Shown here one piece after another: positions 46,284 through 57,230 of a stretch of 64,000 bases of DNA. The position numbers and the translations under genes were made by a program. The stretch spans positions 302,130 to 366,129 of the forward strand of contig JAXGIS010000001.1 of NCBI GenBank assembly GCA_040770645.1, written 5' to 3'. The notes below the pieces were generated by a model that was not told the origin of the DNA, made no database searches, and was given only the letters and a program-made list of their open reading frames with translations. Positions within the stretch are counted from its first letter, which is position 1. The number at the start of each line of letters is the position of its first letter. This DNA comes from JAAYZX01 sp040770645 (GTDB taxonomy: Bacteria > Actinomycetota > Thermoleophilia > RBG-16-64-13).

Positions 46284-47525
46284 ATGTTGTGTCGCAAATG
46301 CGAGATTCCAGGGCCGTTTGTGGAAGGCGGACCGAGCAAGGCGGCCATTGGTCATATAGAATCCGATCTGATTGATGGCATGTTGATGGAACGAGAAGAC
46401 ACTTTCTATTTCTACAAAGGCCGTGTTGCCCTGTTTGCTCTGCTCAGGGCGGCTGGTGTCGGTCCGCAGGATCGGGTACTCATGCCCGGTTACACCTGTG
46501 TTGTTGTTCCATTGGCCGTGGCCTTCCTTGAAGCCATCCCGGAGTATGCAGATGTCAGCCCCCAGACATACAATTCCCAAATGGAGCATTACGAGGCCGC
46601 ATGGGCTCGACTGATGGCACGGGGGTACGCCGGCTCCGTCAAGGCAGTTCTTATACAACACACCTATGGAAGCCCTAACACGGACACGATAGCCGTCGTT
46701 GACTGGGCCAGAGAGAAGGGCCTTTGGGTGATTGAGGACTGCGCACATTGTCTCCATGTAACCCTGAACGGACGCGAAGTCGGACGATTTGGAGATGCTT
46801 CTTTTTTTTCGTATCAATGGTCGAAACCAGCAACAAGCGGGCTGGGCGGGATGGCGCTGGTTAATACGTCACAACTACTACCTGCAGTACGATTGGCTGA
46901 GAACGGAAGCGCCAACTCCCGGATTGCGTGAAAACCTCCTACTTGCACTGCAGTTGATCGTTAGGAGCTTGATGGTTCGTCCGCGAACGTATTGGTTTGC
47001 CCTTGATACGTTTCGACGCCTGTCCGATCTCGGGTTATTCGTGGGGAGTAGTTCGTCTTCTGAGCTTGCGGGCCACATGCCTGCGGACTACTTGAAAAAG
47101 ATGGGTGTAGTCCAGAGAAGGGCTCTTCATCTGGCGTTGCGGGGATCGGTGAAGCACCAACAATATCGGGTGGAGCTTGCCGACAGGTACGATCATTTGT
47201 TGGCTAGTCGCGGCATACCCACGTTCAGTCGTGTCTCAAGTGCAATACCGTTACGGTATCCGGTGGTGGTCCCCGATCGCGATGCGCTGTTGGATGCGGC
47301 CAGGGGAGCCCACGTGGAGCTCGGTGATTGGTTCAACTGCCCGCTTCATCCTCAAGGTGCCGATTTGGCGGGACTCAACTGGGATGACCGCGTGTGTCGG
47401 AGGCCGTTCGCCTTGCGTCTACTACCGTGAATCTTCCTGTTCACAAACGAATAAGCGGTCAGGTGGCAGAAGAGACGGTCAACTTCGTGGCTGAGTGGAG
47501 TAACGCTAGGGAGACTCGCAAGTAA
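46284..47525 (+). CDS. DegT/DnrJ-family PLP aminotransferase, frameshifted
   Basis: The first 200 residues are clean: YFYKGRVALFALLRAAGV, VLMPGYTCVVVPLAVAFLEA, LIQHTYG, WVIEDCAHCL and the PLP-lysine region SYQWSKPATSGLGGMAL. A shift near 46890 moves the rest (HMPADYLKKMGVVQRRAL, RYPVVVPDRDALLDAAR, LGDWFNCPLHPQG) to another frame and a second near 47395 moves the end (VNLPVHKRISGQVAEETVNF). Such enzymes make amino sugars on nucleotide carriers. First of four co-oriented polysaccharide genes. Confidence 0.75.
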
Positions 47526-47649
47526 CCGAGGGATCTGGTCGACGACCGACACCCCAACTGTCCACTGTGAGCATCCAGCATCAAGCGACGCTGACACCCC
47601 ACGAAAGGCAGTGCTGTGACCGGGCCTACCAGCGTCTATCATATTGGCA

Positions 47650-48921
47650 GGATGCGAATCTGGATCGCAACAGTAAGTGAGCAAGTACCCTGGATTCCTC
47701 TGCCGAACGCCTGCTCCGCGGCGGAATATGGGCTCATGAGCTCGCGCGCAGAGCCATCAGGTGGTCTGGTGGACCGACAACGTTGACCACATGCGCAAAC
47801 GGGTGAGATCCCGCCAGAACACCAGCGTGTCCCTTGCCGCTAACCTGGAACTTCGGATGGTCGCCGGCCCCGGGTACAAGCGCAACATCTCCGCTGCTCG
47901 CCTCTTGCACTATCGCACGACTTCCCGGGAGTTGGGTCGGTGGATGTCCGCCAGTGAGCCACCAGATGTGTGCATAGCCGCGCTGCCGGCCCTGGAGTGG
48001 GTCAACAGTGCCCTCGATGTAGGTGAATCGAAGCGGTTCCCGGTGGTTGTGAACTGCCGAGATATGTGGCCCGACCTCTTCGTCGATCTTCTGCCCGCAT
48101 ACCTCGGAGTGGCCCGGGCGGTTGGCGCTGTCTCCGCTGTTCCGTCAGAAGCAGCGAGCGCTTCGCAAGAGCCTTCGCCATCTCAGGCATAACTGCGCAG
48201 TTCCTAGAGTGGGGATTGACAGCAGCCGGTCGCGAACATAACGGCCTTGATTTTGTGGCGCACCATGCTTATCCGGTGCCGGAGTACGGTGAGGACACTC
48301 TGGCTGAGTGCGCAGAATGGTGGGACCGCGCCGGCATCGTGGAGGACCGAGGCCTGTTAACCATCTGTTTCTTTGGAATGCTGGCGAGTGGCTTCGATTT
48401 TGAGCCGGTGATGATGGGTCTCCGTCGGATGGGGAATCGAGCACCGGAGATACGTTTGATTATTTGCGGCGAAGGCCGAATCTCCGTGATATTCAGCGCT
48501 CCGCATACGGCCTGGATGGTGTGTATTTCGCGGGCCATGTGTCGGGGGCTCACATAAAGACGATGATGGACAGGTCAGATGTGGCACTCGCCCCTTATGT
48601 TGGCACACGCAACTTCATGTCCAACATACCGGGCAAGATCAGCGAATATCTCTCAGCCGGACTACCGGTGTTAAGCGGCATAGGCGGTACCATCGGGGCG
48701 TATCTGACCTCCAATCAATGCGGTTGGCGGTACTCTGGACGGCCGGCTTCGCGGAGTCGGTGGCCAACCTGATAGATGAGCCCGATCTGCGCCTTAGAGC
48801 AAAAGAACGCGCCAAAAAAGCGTTTGAACGTGACTTCCGGGCCGACAGGGTTGTTGCACAGGCCGAGCGTGCGCTTCGGCTCATTGCGGATCGGTGGGGC
48901 GGATGGAGAGGATTAGGATAA
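47650..48921 (+). pseudogene. GT4-type glycosyltransferase, several frameshifts
   Basis: Start MRIWIATVSEQVPWIPLPNA, then in other frames RFPVVVNCRDMWPDLFVDLL, LTICFFGMLASGFDFEPVM, APEIRLIICGEG, VYFAGHVSGAHIKTMMDRSD, IPGKISEYLSAGLPVLSGIG and a final helix RAKERAKKAFERDFRADRVV. This is the order of motifs of a GT-B fold glycosyltransferase of family 4. At least four indels separate the pieces. It presumably adds one sugar of the repeat unit. Confidence 0.68.
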
Positions 48922-48933
48922 TCATCGATCTAG

Positions 48934-49664
48934 ATGTATGGCCCAGTAAGGGCGGTTGTGAAAAAACGAAGTGAGGACGAGGGAGGGGAAGTCGGCATTT
49001 CTGTGAATATTCTGGCGGATCTGAAGGACGCGCGCGGTATTCAAGTCGCTGTACCGAGGTTTGGGCTTCGCCCCTGCGGTTTGGTGGTTCGCAACTGTCT
49101 GATTGCTATTGCCGTCATCCTCCTCTCACCCCTGTTTGTGGGCATCGGCCTCCTGATCAAACTCAACGATGGTGGCCCCATACTTCATATCGCTAGGCGT
49201 ATGGGGCGACACGGAAAACCTTCGGCCTCTTCAAGTTCCGCACCATGGTGGTGGGTGCGGCGGCCATTGGACCGGGAGTCACGGGAGCTACGGACGCACG
49301 AGTGACTCGCATCGGTGCTTTCCTGCGCCGCAAATTGGACGAACTCCCACAACTGGTGAACGTGCTGCGTGGTGAGATGGAGTTGGTGGGGCCGCGCCCG
49401 GAGGACCCTCGCTACCTTCCCTACTACACTCGTGATCAGCTGCGTGTCCTGGATGTGGGGCCCGGCATCACCAGCCCCGCCTCTATTGCATACGCTGATG
49501 AATCGCAAATTCTGGTGGGTGACGGTTGGGAGAGTATTTACGTAAGCGAGGTCCTTCCGACCAAGCTGGACATGGAGTTGGAGACACTGCGCGAACGCTC
49601 GCTGTGGGAGGAGACGCGAGAGGTGTTGCATACTCTCTGGGCGTTGGCGCAGCGGAACACATAG
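48934..49664 (+). CDS. Phosphoglycosyl transferase (initiating sugar transferase), one frameshift
   Basis: A short PglC/WcaJ-C-terminal type enzyme of ~243 residues: hydrophobic re-entrant segment NCLIAIAVILLSPLFVGIGL, then in the next frame after a missing base near 49215 FRTMVVGA, the core RIGAFLRRKLDELPQLVNVL and RGEMELVGPRPE. These proteins transfer a phospho-sugar to undecaprenyl phosphate, the first step of repeat-unit assembly. No other such transferase is seen in the window, so it is the likely initiating enzyme of the locus. Confidence 0.88.
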
Positions 49665-49723
49665 CTTGGGCGAACGGTGCATGGCATATGCCGGGCCGGT
49701 CGCTGAGGTGAGGAGAGCTTACA

Positions 49724-50914
49724 ATGAGACGGACATTTCTTCCCTTCGCCCAACCGGACCTTGACGGTTCCGAGATCGCACGGGTTGTAGAAGTACTGCA
49801 GGGCGGCTGGTTGACTACTGGGCCTCGAACCCGAGAATTCGAGACTCGCTTTGCCGAGTTCGTCGGTAGTGAGCATGCGGTGGCCGTAAACTCCTGCACT
49901 GCGGCCATGCAATTGGCGCTAGAGTCCGTGGGCGTGGGTCCGGGCACCGAGGTGATTACCTCTCCCTACACGTTTGCTGCCACGGCGGCAGTCATTCAGC
50001 ATCTCGGCGGCACCCCGGTGTTCGCCGACGTATTGCCGGATACGTTGACCATCGATCCAGTGGAGGTAGAGGCGGCGCTGTCGGCACGGACTAGGGCGAT
50101 TGTGCCCGTCCACCTAGCGGGTCACCCGGCGGAAATGGAGCCCTTGTTATCGCTGGCAACCGATCATGGGTTGGCCGTGGTGGAAGACTCGGCGCACGCG
50201 TTCCCCTCGAAGTATCGGGATAGGTTGGTAGGGTCCTTTTTGGGGGTGCCGGAACAGGTCGGGCGGGTGCCGTGGGCTTCTTGCTTCAGCTTCTACTCCA
50301 CCAAGACAATCACCACCGGCGAGGGCGGCATGATCTGTACAGACGACGAAGGGCTGGCCGACCGCTGTCGACTGATGTCATTGCACGGAATGTCCCGCAA
50401 CGCCTGGACCCGCTATACGCAGCACGGTTCCTGGTTCTACGAAGTAGAGGACGTGGGATTCAAGTGCAATATGACCGATGTGGCGGCGGCCATGGGTTTG
50501 GCGCAACTCGATAAGGCCGAACAGATGCATACACGACGAACGGCGGTGGCAGAGGCCTATAACCGGGCCTTTGAAGATTGCCCGGCGCTGGAGACTCCCT
50601 CCGTCAGGCCTGACGTGGCCCATTCTTGGCATCTATATCAACTGCGCCTGAATCTGGATCGGCTGTCCATCGACAGAGATGAATTCATCCAAGAACTGGG
50701 GGGGATGAACATCGGCACCAGCGTCCACTTCATCCCTCTCCACATCCACCCCTATTACCGACGGACATTCGGTTTCCGAGCAGAGGATTTCCCAGTAGCC
50801 TACCGGGAGTACTTGCGCGAGATCTCCTTGCCCATTTTCAGTTCCATGAGTGAGCAAGATGTATCTGATGTCATCGGGGCAGTATTGGAGATCGTCAAGG
50901 GTGCCGAGACCTGA
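49724..50914 (+). CDS. DegT/DnrJ/EryC1/StrS-family aminotransferase
   Basis: An intact 396-residue PLP enzyme: FLPFAQPDLDGSEIARVVE, GWLTTGPRTREFE, SCTAAMQLALESVGVGPG, SPYTFAATAAVIQHLGG, VVEDSAHAFPSKY and the PLP lysine in FYSTKTITTGEGGM; the C-terminus has SVHFIPLHIHPYYR. Closest by pattern to ArnB/PglE-type sugar aminotransferases acting on UDP-4-keto sugars. It follows the phosphoglycosyl transferase by 59 bases and may make the amino sugar that enzyme loads. Confidence 0.93.
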   Translation: MRRTFLPFAQPDLDGSEIARVVEVLQGGWLTTGPRTREFETRFAEFVGSEHAVAVNSCTAAMQLALESVGVGPGTEVITSPYTFAATAAVIQHLGGTPVFADVLPDTLTIDPVEVEAALSARTRAIVPVHLAGHPAEMEPLLSLATDHGLAVVEDSAHAFPSKYRDRLVGSFLGVPEQVGRVPWASCFSFYSTKTITTGEGGMICTDDEGLADRCRLMSLHGMSRNAWTRYTQHGSWFYEVEDVGFKCNMTDVAAAMGLAQLDKAEQMHTRRTAVAEAYNRAFEDCPALETPSVRPDVAHSWHLYQLRLNLDRLSIDRDEFIQELGGMNIGTSVHFIPLHIHPYYRRTFGFRAEDFPVAYREYLREISLPIFSSMSEQDVSDVIGAVLEIVKGAET

Positions 50915-50974
50915 GCCTCTTGCGGCAGTAGCGACACAAGGAGTGCTATCACAGGCTTCCGGAGCGGCGCGGCA

Positions 50975-53177
50975 TCAGTCTGAGGTCTGGAGGCGGGCGC
51001 GCAACTCGGCGGCTCCAAGTTCCTTGGGGTTCCAATGGAGGGCGAGATCCGCGTACGAGCGCGCGATATTGCGCAACTCTTGGGGAGTCAACCCGCGGTA
51101 ATGCGCGGCGACCGATACGGCTTTGGCGGTGTCGGCGAAGGAGCCCAGACTCTTTCCTGGTGGTTCGACCGACTTTCCGGCCCAGGTCTCCACTTCGTTT
51201 GCGAGCCTCTCGGCAGCTTCGGCTGCGTTCAATAGCACCAGCCAGTTGGCAGGGTCACGATCGGCTGCCCGGCTGGCAGCGTCCAGGGCCAGCGCCAGGT
51301 TGTCCAATCGGGCTCCGATTGGTGTGGCGGAATATGCAGCCGCTCGGTAGAGGTGGTGTTGCACCAGCAGTGGCTGCGAATCGGCGGGCGCAAGGGCAGT
51401 TGCTACACGAACCTGTTGCCGGGCGAGCGAGGGATCTGTTGTCATGTTGGCTGTGGCCATGTCGGTGTACTTGAGCGCCACATAGGAGAGGCTCAATCCG
51501 ACGAGGATGAGGCAGGCCAACCCCATCACCGTCCATCGATACCAACCAGACCGATCTCGCTGCCGTGCACCGCTTCGGCTCTGATCCTTTTGCGACAAGG
51601 CCATCGCGAGGAATAGTAGCGCCGGGATGGTGATGGCGGTCATCTCCCACAACCAGTCTACAGTCGCGTGCAGTAGCCAGAGGAGAACGGCGGTGAGCGA
51701 AGCCATGGTCCATGCCGTCTCACGCTCGAGAAGATGGAGGTTTCTATCTCCGCTCGACGTTGCGGCAACGTCTACCGATCGCGTTGGTCCAGGGCGCAGC
51801 AGTTGTCGTGTCATCCGCCATGCGGCTGCGGCGCGCGGGGTCAGAACCGCCCCCATGGCCAGGCCGAGACTGCCGAACAACAGTAGGCCGCCTACCAGTC
51901 CGGTTTCGGCCAAGGCTCCCAGAGGTAGAGAGTGCGCGTCGCGTCCGTAACGGTCACGGATGCGGTCTCGATTGTATGTGAACACATAATTGCCGGCGCC
52001 GATGCCGCCGGCGGGTGCGCTCTTGAAATCTAGCCACGCGACTCGCCAGAGATCCCAACGGCCACTGCTCCCCGGGATCAGAAAACGCGAGGGATTGGCA
52101 GATTCACCACCAGTGGTGCTGGGGTCATCGTCTGGAGCAAGGCCGCGAAGATCGTCGATCAGGCCGCGCCATTGGGACTGAATCGAGCTCAAAGAGGTGT
52201 TCAAGCCGCCCCCCGTTGCGACCAGACCCCCCAAGACTCCCCCCAATGCCAGAACGATCGCCGCCGTACCCGCTATGGTTCGGGTTCGATTTGTGATTCG
52301 CAATCTTGGCTCAAGGAGGAGATGGCCCAACCCACGACTGCAGTGGCCGCCACACATGGAATGAGCCTCGTAAGTATCGGTGCCGGTCCGACAACGGCCG
52401 GTCCCTCTAACCAATAGCGGTTGAGACTGGGATACGCGAGGAGATCATCATCAATATGACCGTGAAATGGGTCATGGAACGGAGTCGTGCTGGAGACAGC
52501 ACGAAGTAGGCTACGGTCGAGATGGCAAATGCCCAGAAGGCGCCTCTGGACTGCGTTAGGAATGCCAACACAGAAGGGCGGTGCCCAATCCAAGGACCGG
52601 CCTCGTAGGTACCACTTCTCGCCACGATCGGCAGCGATCCACAGCAGCGGCCAAAACGGTATCAGGTAGAGAGCAGCTGCGTTGTTGGGGTAGGTCACAG
52701 GGTATGCCAGTCTGTCTTCTACGAACAGCGCTGTCAGGTCGGGAGCGGTGAGAAGTCGCACCAGGCATATTGCGACGAGCGCGATAGCCGCTGTGACCAA
52801 CCCGTATCTGAAAGCGGTGCGGCCGCTTCTTGCCTGAAACATGGTCACAGCCACTGTGAATACCAGGACGTAAGTTGCTGAACGTCCCATCGCCATACAA
52901 ACACGCTGCCGGCCGAAGGTACCCACAGGATGGAGGCAAGCATCCAGAGCGTGTAGGCACCCGGGCCGGCCCGCCACGGAGAAGTGGTACTGGGAACGCC
53001 GGAGAACGCACCTAGTCCGAACAGCACCAAGGCTATGGCGGCTACAATGATCCTGCCGGTAGCCACTGGGGCAGATATCCGCCAGATGCGAATACCTGAA
53101 GCAACCACACGCCGATAAGAGCGAGAACGGGGCGAGCCACAACAACGACTCACCCACTCCTCGCGGGTCTCCTCCAT
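50975..53177 (-). pseudogene. O-antigen ligase-family membrane protein with TPR-like tail, N-terminal half frameshifted
   Basis: The C-terminal ~470 residues are in one frame: a Wzy_C/WaaL-like loop (WDLWRVAWLDFKSAP, GIGAGNYVFTYNR, DAHSLPLGALAETGLVGGLL), several spans, and a helical repeat-like end (RQQVRVATALAPADSQP). The N-terminal spans (IIVAAIALVLFGLGAFSG, YVLVFTVAVTMFQARSGR, PVTYPNNAAALYLIPFWPLL) are in shifted frames, with at least four indels between 52.3 and 53.2 kb. The role is polymerising or ligating surface glycan. A duplicated start of this gene lies at 54963-55157. Confidence 0.75.
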
Positions 53178-53231
53178 GCCCGGTGGATACGGCCTTCCTG
53201 CTTGAAGACGCGTTACGCCATTGTCGATTTG

Positions 53232-54731
53232 ACAGTCCCCTCAACAGGTCACACTTGGACAAGGGCCGACCCAGAGGCGAATACATTGCCGAAAGAGTCA
53301 AACGCCGTGGCGTGCAACGAGTGTGTGCCGAGTGCGGTGCCGGCGTCGAACCAGCATATGAAGGAGGTACGGTGTCGACGCAGAACCTATCGTCAAACAG
53401 GAATCACCTGGCAACAGGAGTGTTTGGCACAGATATGTGGTCAAAGGCACCTGTATGGTCTTCCACGTACGGTGAGTTAGAATCAGAACCGGGCGACCTC
53501 GCCGGTACCCACTGTCAGAGGTGCACTGGTGTGTATTTGAGGCACCGTGGTAGTGCTCGCCCTCCGCACGGTTGTGCTTGTCGGGACAACCCCGTTGTTG
53601 TCGTTCTTGTAACGGTAGGACTCGAGCGCGGTTGTAGTGGTAGGATCCGCTACCCGGATTGAGGGCTACGTTTTCCATGACTAAGTCCACGATGTTGCGC
53701 TCGCCGTGGTGGCGGGTTGGAGCGACGGACCTGTATATGAGCCGTTGCGCAAGGTGATGCTGCAGGGAGTGCGCATTTGATCGTATGTCGCCACCAAGGC
53801 GTAGCCGCCGGGGCTGAAGCCGTCGATCGTGATGTTGGAAGGTGACTCCAGCAACACACACGCGTTGGCACGGGCCGGCATCTTTATGGTGACGTTACGG
53901 AGGGTGACGTTGGACCAGCCATCACTGATAACCAAAGGCGGCCACCGGTGGCATCCAGCATAACGTTGGAGAAGGTGAGGTCGGACGAAGTACCACCCGA
54001 GTCATTCCACAGGTGTAGGGCGTACTTGAAGGCCTGGTGAGGGTGAGGTCCGGAACGTCACCCGTCGCATCTCCTGTTCGAGATAGAGGCAGTGGCCGTA
54101 TTCGTTGCCACCCAGCCCCAGCCTTCAGGTCGAGCCGCGCAAAACTACTGTCAACCATATGGGAAGCGTAGATGGGTTCTCTGCAGTTGCGCATCACGAT
54201 GTCTTGGATCACCCATCCGCTGGCGATAGGACCCTCCCCGAGTTTCATTCCATAACCTAGATTCTCAAACCGCATATTCTGCACTCGGCAGTCTATAGCT
54301 CCGTGCATGGCAACCGCTGACGTTGTCGGCGTTACTGTGGGCGCGGAGCGTGAGACCCTCGAAGGACACGTTGTTGAGCTGATGTCCGAGGAAGAAAAAC
54401 ACCGGAAGACCGGGGCGGCATGAATAGGACCGTCTCCCCGGGACACCGACAATACTTATGTTGTTGGCCGGATACAGCGATGAGGTGACTCGGAAGGTTC
54501 CGGCGGGGAATACAGTGCCGCCGCCGGAGCGGGGACTGCGTTGATAGCGGCTTGATGGCGGTGTGTCGTCGGTGGTGCCGTCGGCTGTGCTCCGAATGTG
54601 AGTACATTGAAGACGGTGACTGCATGCGTCGTGAGTCTGGTGAGGCGAGGGCGCAGCCGAAGAAGAGAAGAGCCACAAGTGCCAGGCGAATCCGCGACCG
54701 GTCTGGCACAGGTGTACGGACAGTGTTTCAT
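53232..54731 (-). pseudogene. Beta-helix pectate-lyase-like secreted protein, copy 1, heavily frameshifted
   Basis: Same body as the intact gene at 55177-56712 but with many small deletions. Its N-terminus is different: MKHCPYTC from ATG 54731, a hydrophobic stretch (RLALVALLFFGCALASP in a neighbouring frame) and VTVFNVLTFGAQPTA before the shared beta-helix begins. It is therefore a second gene, not just the same locus read twice. As written it cannot yield a full protein. Confidence 0.75.
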
Positions 54732-54962
54732 GATCTCCCAGAACCGGACAGAACTGCTTGTCTGGTGATGTCCCTTACAGGCTACCAGACCGCGGAGGTT
54801 GGGTTCGGGATCAGCGATGCGATTCAGACAGAAACTGCACTTGCTGGATGGTGGCAGGAAGGAAGGGAAGCCCGAGCCTCGCAAGGGGCTCAGGCTCTCG
54901 TGGAGGTCCAGGCAGCATATGGGAATCGCTAGAAAGTGTTTCGCAGAGTGCCCGTGCCGCAT

Positions 54963-55157
54963 ACAATGATCCCTGCCGGTAGCCACTGGTGGGGCAGATA
55001 TCCGCCAGATGCGAATACCTGAAGTAACCACACGCCGATAAGAGCGAGAACGGGGGCGAGCCACAACAACGACTCACCCACTCCTCGCGGGTCTCCTCCA
55101 TGCCCGGTGGATACGGCCTTCCTGCTTGAAGACGCGTTCACGCCATTGTCGATTTGG
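54963..55157 (-). pseudogene. Truncated duplicate start of the O-antigen ligase gene
   Basis: VGESLLWLAPVLALIGVWLL and QVFASGGYLPHQWLPAGIIV repeat the beginning of the ligase gene without its frameshifts, then homology stops abruptly at about 54963. It shows what the ligase N-terminus should read. Confidence 0.75.
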
Positions 55158-55176
55158 ACAGTCCCCTCATAACAGG

Positions 55177-56712
55177 TCACACTTGGACAAGGGCCGACCC
55201 AGAGGCGAATACATTGCCGAAAGAGTCAAACGCCGTGGCGTGCAACGAGTGTGTGCCGAGTGCGGTGCCTCTGGCGTCGAACCAGCATATGAAGGGAGGT
55301 ACGGTGTCGACGTGCAGAGACCTATCGTCAAACAGGAACTCAACCCTGGCAACAGGAGTGTTTGGCCACAGATATGTGGTCAAAGGCACCTGTATGGTCT
55401 TCCACGTACGGTGAGTTAGAATCACGAACCGGGCGACCTCGCCGGTACCCACTGTCTGAGGTGCACTGGTGTATGTTTGAGGCACCGTGGTGGTACTCGC
55501 CCTCCGCACGGTTGTGCTTGTCGGGACAACCCCCGTTGTTGTCGTGGTTCTTGTAACGGTAGGACTCGAGCGCCTGGTTGTAGTGGTAGTGGATCCGCTA
55601 CCCGGATTGAGGGCTACGTTTTCCATGACTAAGTCCACGATGTTGCGCTCGCCGTGGTAGGCGGGTTGGAGCGACGGACCTGTATATGAGCCGTTGCGCA
55701 AGGTGATGCTGCGTGCAGGGGTAGTTATGTCGTCGTATGTTCCCACCAGGGCGTAGCCGCCGGTGGCTGTGAAGCCGTCGATCGTGATGTTGGAAGGCGA
55801 CTCCAGCAACACACACACGCCGTTGGCGCGGGCCGGCATCTTCATAGTGACGTTTCGGAGGGTGACGTTGGACCAGCCGTTGCAAATGACCAAAGGCCAT
55901 TGGCCACCGGTGGCATCCAGCATAACATTGGAGAAGGTGAGGTCGGACGAAGTACCACCCGATCCGTTATATAGGTGTAGGGCGTACTTGGAAGGCCTGG
56001 TGAGGGTGAGGTCCGTGAACGTCACTCGTCGCATCTCCTGTTCGAGGTAGATGCAGTGGCCGTATTCGTTGCCACTCCAGCCCCAGCCTTCCAGGTCGAG
56101 CCGTGCAAAACTACTGTCAACCATGTGGGAAGCGTAGATGGGTTGTATACAGTTGCGCATCACGATGTCTTGGATCACCCATCCGCTGGCGATGGGGCCT
56201 TCTCCAAGTTTCATTCCATAATCTAGGTTCTCAAACCGCACATTCCGCACTCGGCAGTTGATGGCTCCGTGCATGGCAATACCGCTGACATTGTCGGCGT
56301 TACTGTGGGCGCGGAGCGTGAGACCCTCGAAGGACACGTTGTTGAGCTGATGTCCCAGGAAGAAGAAACACCCGGACGACCGGGGCGGCATGAGTAGGAT
56401 CGTCTCCCCCGGGACACCGACAATACTTATGTTGTTGGCCGGATACAGCGATGAGGTGACTCGGAAGGTTCCGGCGGGGAGCAATACAGTGCCGCCGCCG
56501 GAGCGGGAGGCTGCGTTGATAGCGGCTTGTATGGCGGCCGTGTCGTCGGTGGTGCCGTCTCCTGTGGCGCCGTGACTCATTACGTCGTGTACGCCTGCGG
56601 CCATAACGTTATCCACGGAGATAGTATTTGTGACAAGCAGAGCAGAAGCTATCAATAGAGTAAACAGGATGTAATCACGGAAGCAGGTTCTGGGCCGGAC
56701 CGGTTTATGCAT
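55177..56712 (-). CDS. Secreted right-handed beta-helix (pectate-lyase-3-like) protein under c-di-GMP riboswitch
   Basis: 511 residues: signal peptide (ILFTLLIASALLVTNTISV), then HDVMSHGATGDGTTDDTAAI, the hallmark start of Pectate_lyase_3/GDSL-like beta-helix depolymerases, and AGTFRVTSSLYPANNISIVG. Parallel beta-helix coils follow to ~residue 370 with many Asn/Thr turns (MRNCIQPIYASHMVDSS). A Thr/Ser/Arg-rich linker (~375-425) leads to a C-terminal beta-sandwich domain (YLWPNTPVARVEFLFDDRS ... FDSFGNVFASG). It probably cleaves or modifies an exopolysaccharide outside the cell. ATG 56712 follows GGGAGG. Confidence 0.88.
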   Translation of the reverse strand: MHKPVRPRTCFRDYILFTLLIASALLVTNTISVDNVMAAGVHDVMSHGATGDGTTDDTAAIQAAINAASRSGGGTVLLPAGTFRVTSSLYPANNISIVGVPGETILLMPPRSSGCFFFLGHQLNNVSFEGLTLRAHSNADNVSGIAMHGAINCRVRNVRFENLDYGMKLGEGPIASGWVIQDIVMRNCIQPIYASHMVDSSFARLDLEGWGWSGNEYGHCIYLEQEMRRVTFTDLTLTRPSKYALHLYNGSGGTSSDLTFSNVMLDATGGQWPLVICNGWSNVTLRNVTMKMPARANGVCVLLESPSNITIDGFTATGGYALVGTYDDITTPARSITLRNGSYTGPSLQPAYHGERNIVDLVMENVALNPGSGSTTTTTRRSSPTVTRTTTTTGVVPTSTTVRRASTTTVPQTYTSAPQTVGTGEVARFVILTHRTWKTIQVPLTTYLWPNTPVARVEFLFDDRSLHVDTVPPFICWFDARGTALGTHSLHATAFDSFGNVFASGSALVQV

Positions 56713-56738
56713 GGTGCACCTCCCAAAGCAAGGAACTA

Positions 56739-56774
56739 CCCCGACTCGCGTCATGAAGCTTCGGGGATCGCCCC
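56739..56774 (-). promoter_or_regulatory. Expression platform of the c-di-GMP riboswitch
   Basis: The + strand bases TCGGGG (56761-56766) can pair with CCCCGA (56739-56744), or GGGG (56763-56766) with CCCC (56771-56774). The two hairpins exclude each other and lie between aptamer and start codon. Confidence 0.55.
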
Positions 56775-56780
56775 TCAGAC

Positions 56781-56856
56781 TTCGGCAGCTCGGCTGGCTC
56801 TTTGATGGGAGCCCCGTAGCTTTGCGGCCCCACCTCGCGGTGGGTGTGCCTTTTCG
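56781..56856 (-). promoter_or_regulatory. Cyclic-di-GMP class I (GEMM-I) riboswitch aptamer
   Basis: On the minus strand, AAAAGGCACACC, a hairpin CCACC/GGTGG, GCCGCAAAGCTACGGGGCTC, then GAGCCAGCCGAGCTGCCGAA. This is the GEMM-I layout: P1 GGCA/TGCC, conserved GCAAAGC and ACGGG with GAGCCAGCCG, and a short variable hairpin GGGGCTC-GAGCC. It ends about 70 bases before the beta-helix protein start. Confidence 0.85.
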
Positions 56857-57230
56857 TGTCGGGAGTGCTGCTCTTTCTTTGCTGCTAATGCATACTACGT
56901 AGACACAGCAGCCGAGTTACGGAGATGGTGGCGCTTCGTGTCTCACAGCAATCTTTTCCAGGGCCAGGTATCCAGGCTACGGCAACCAACACACTGCTCT
57001 GGTGAGGTACCCGGTGTCCACACTGTCGCCAGCGAAAGCGATCCTCGGCCGTCGGTCCATATCATCTCCTATCGGCCAAGGCGTGAGATTTCATTAGTGA
57101 TCGTGCGGAGGGCAACATAACGGTCAGGCAGTGCCTAGTCTAGGTTTGGCTGAAGGCAACGTTGATGGGAAGCCGGTGATTACCCAAGATCACCTATGTC
57201 TTCAGTGGTCTGCCGAACGGCCTCGTGGCC
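56857..57230. other. Intergenic region upstream of the riboswitch
   Basis: About 370 bases without a supported gene. It should hold the promoter of the riboswitch transcript; no clear -35/-10 pair was recognised. Confidence 0.4.

Larger units (their letters stand above)
53044..56560. repeat. 1.55-kb direct repeat (53044-54588 and 54963-56560) around 0.37 kb of unique sequence
   Basis: Each copy runs from the start of the O-antigen ligase gene through the intergenic region into a beta-helix protein gene and ends inside it, near codon 60. The first copy differs from the second mostly by 1-4-base deletions. The 54590-54962 segment between them is unique and codes the distinct N-terminus of the first beta-helix gene. 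Confidence 0.92.

Noticed and set aside
46146..46817. 223-residue minus-strand frame
   Set aside because: Antisense to the DegT aminotransferase, whose motifs are clear on the + strand; no family character.
53044..56560. Insertion sequence or transposon
   Set aside because: No transposase, terminal inverted repeats or target duplications are seen; the repeat is made of locus genes.
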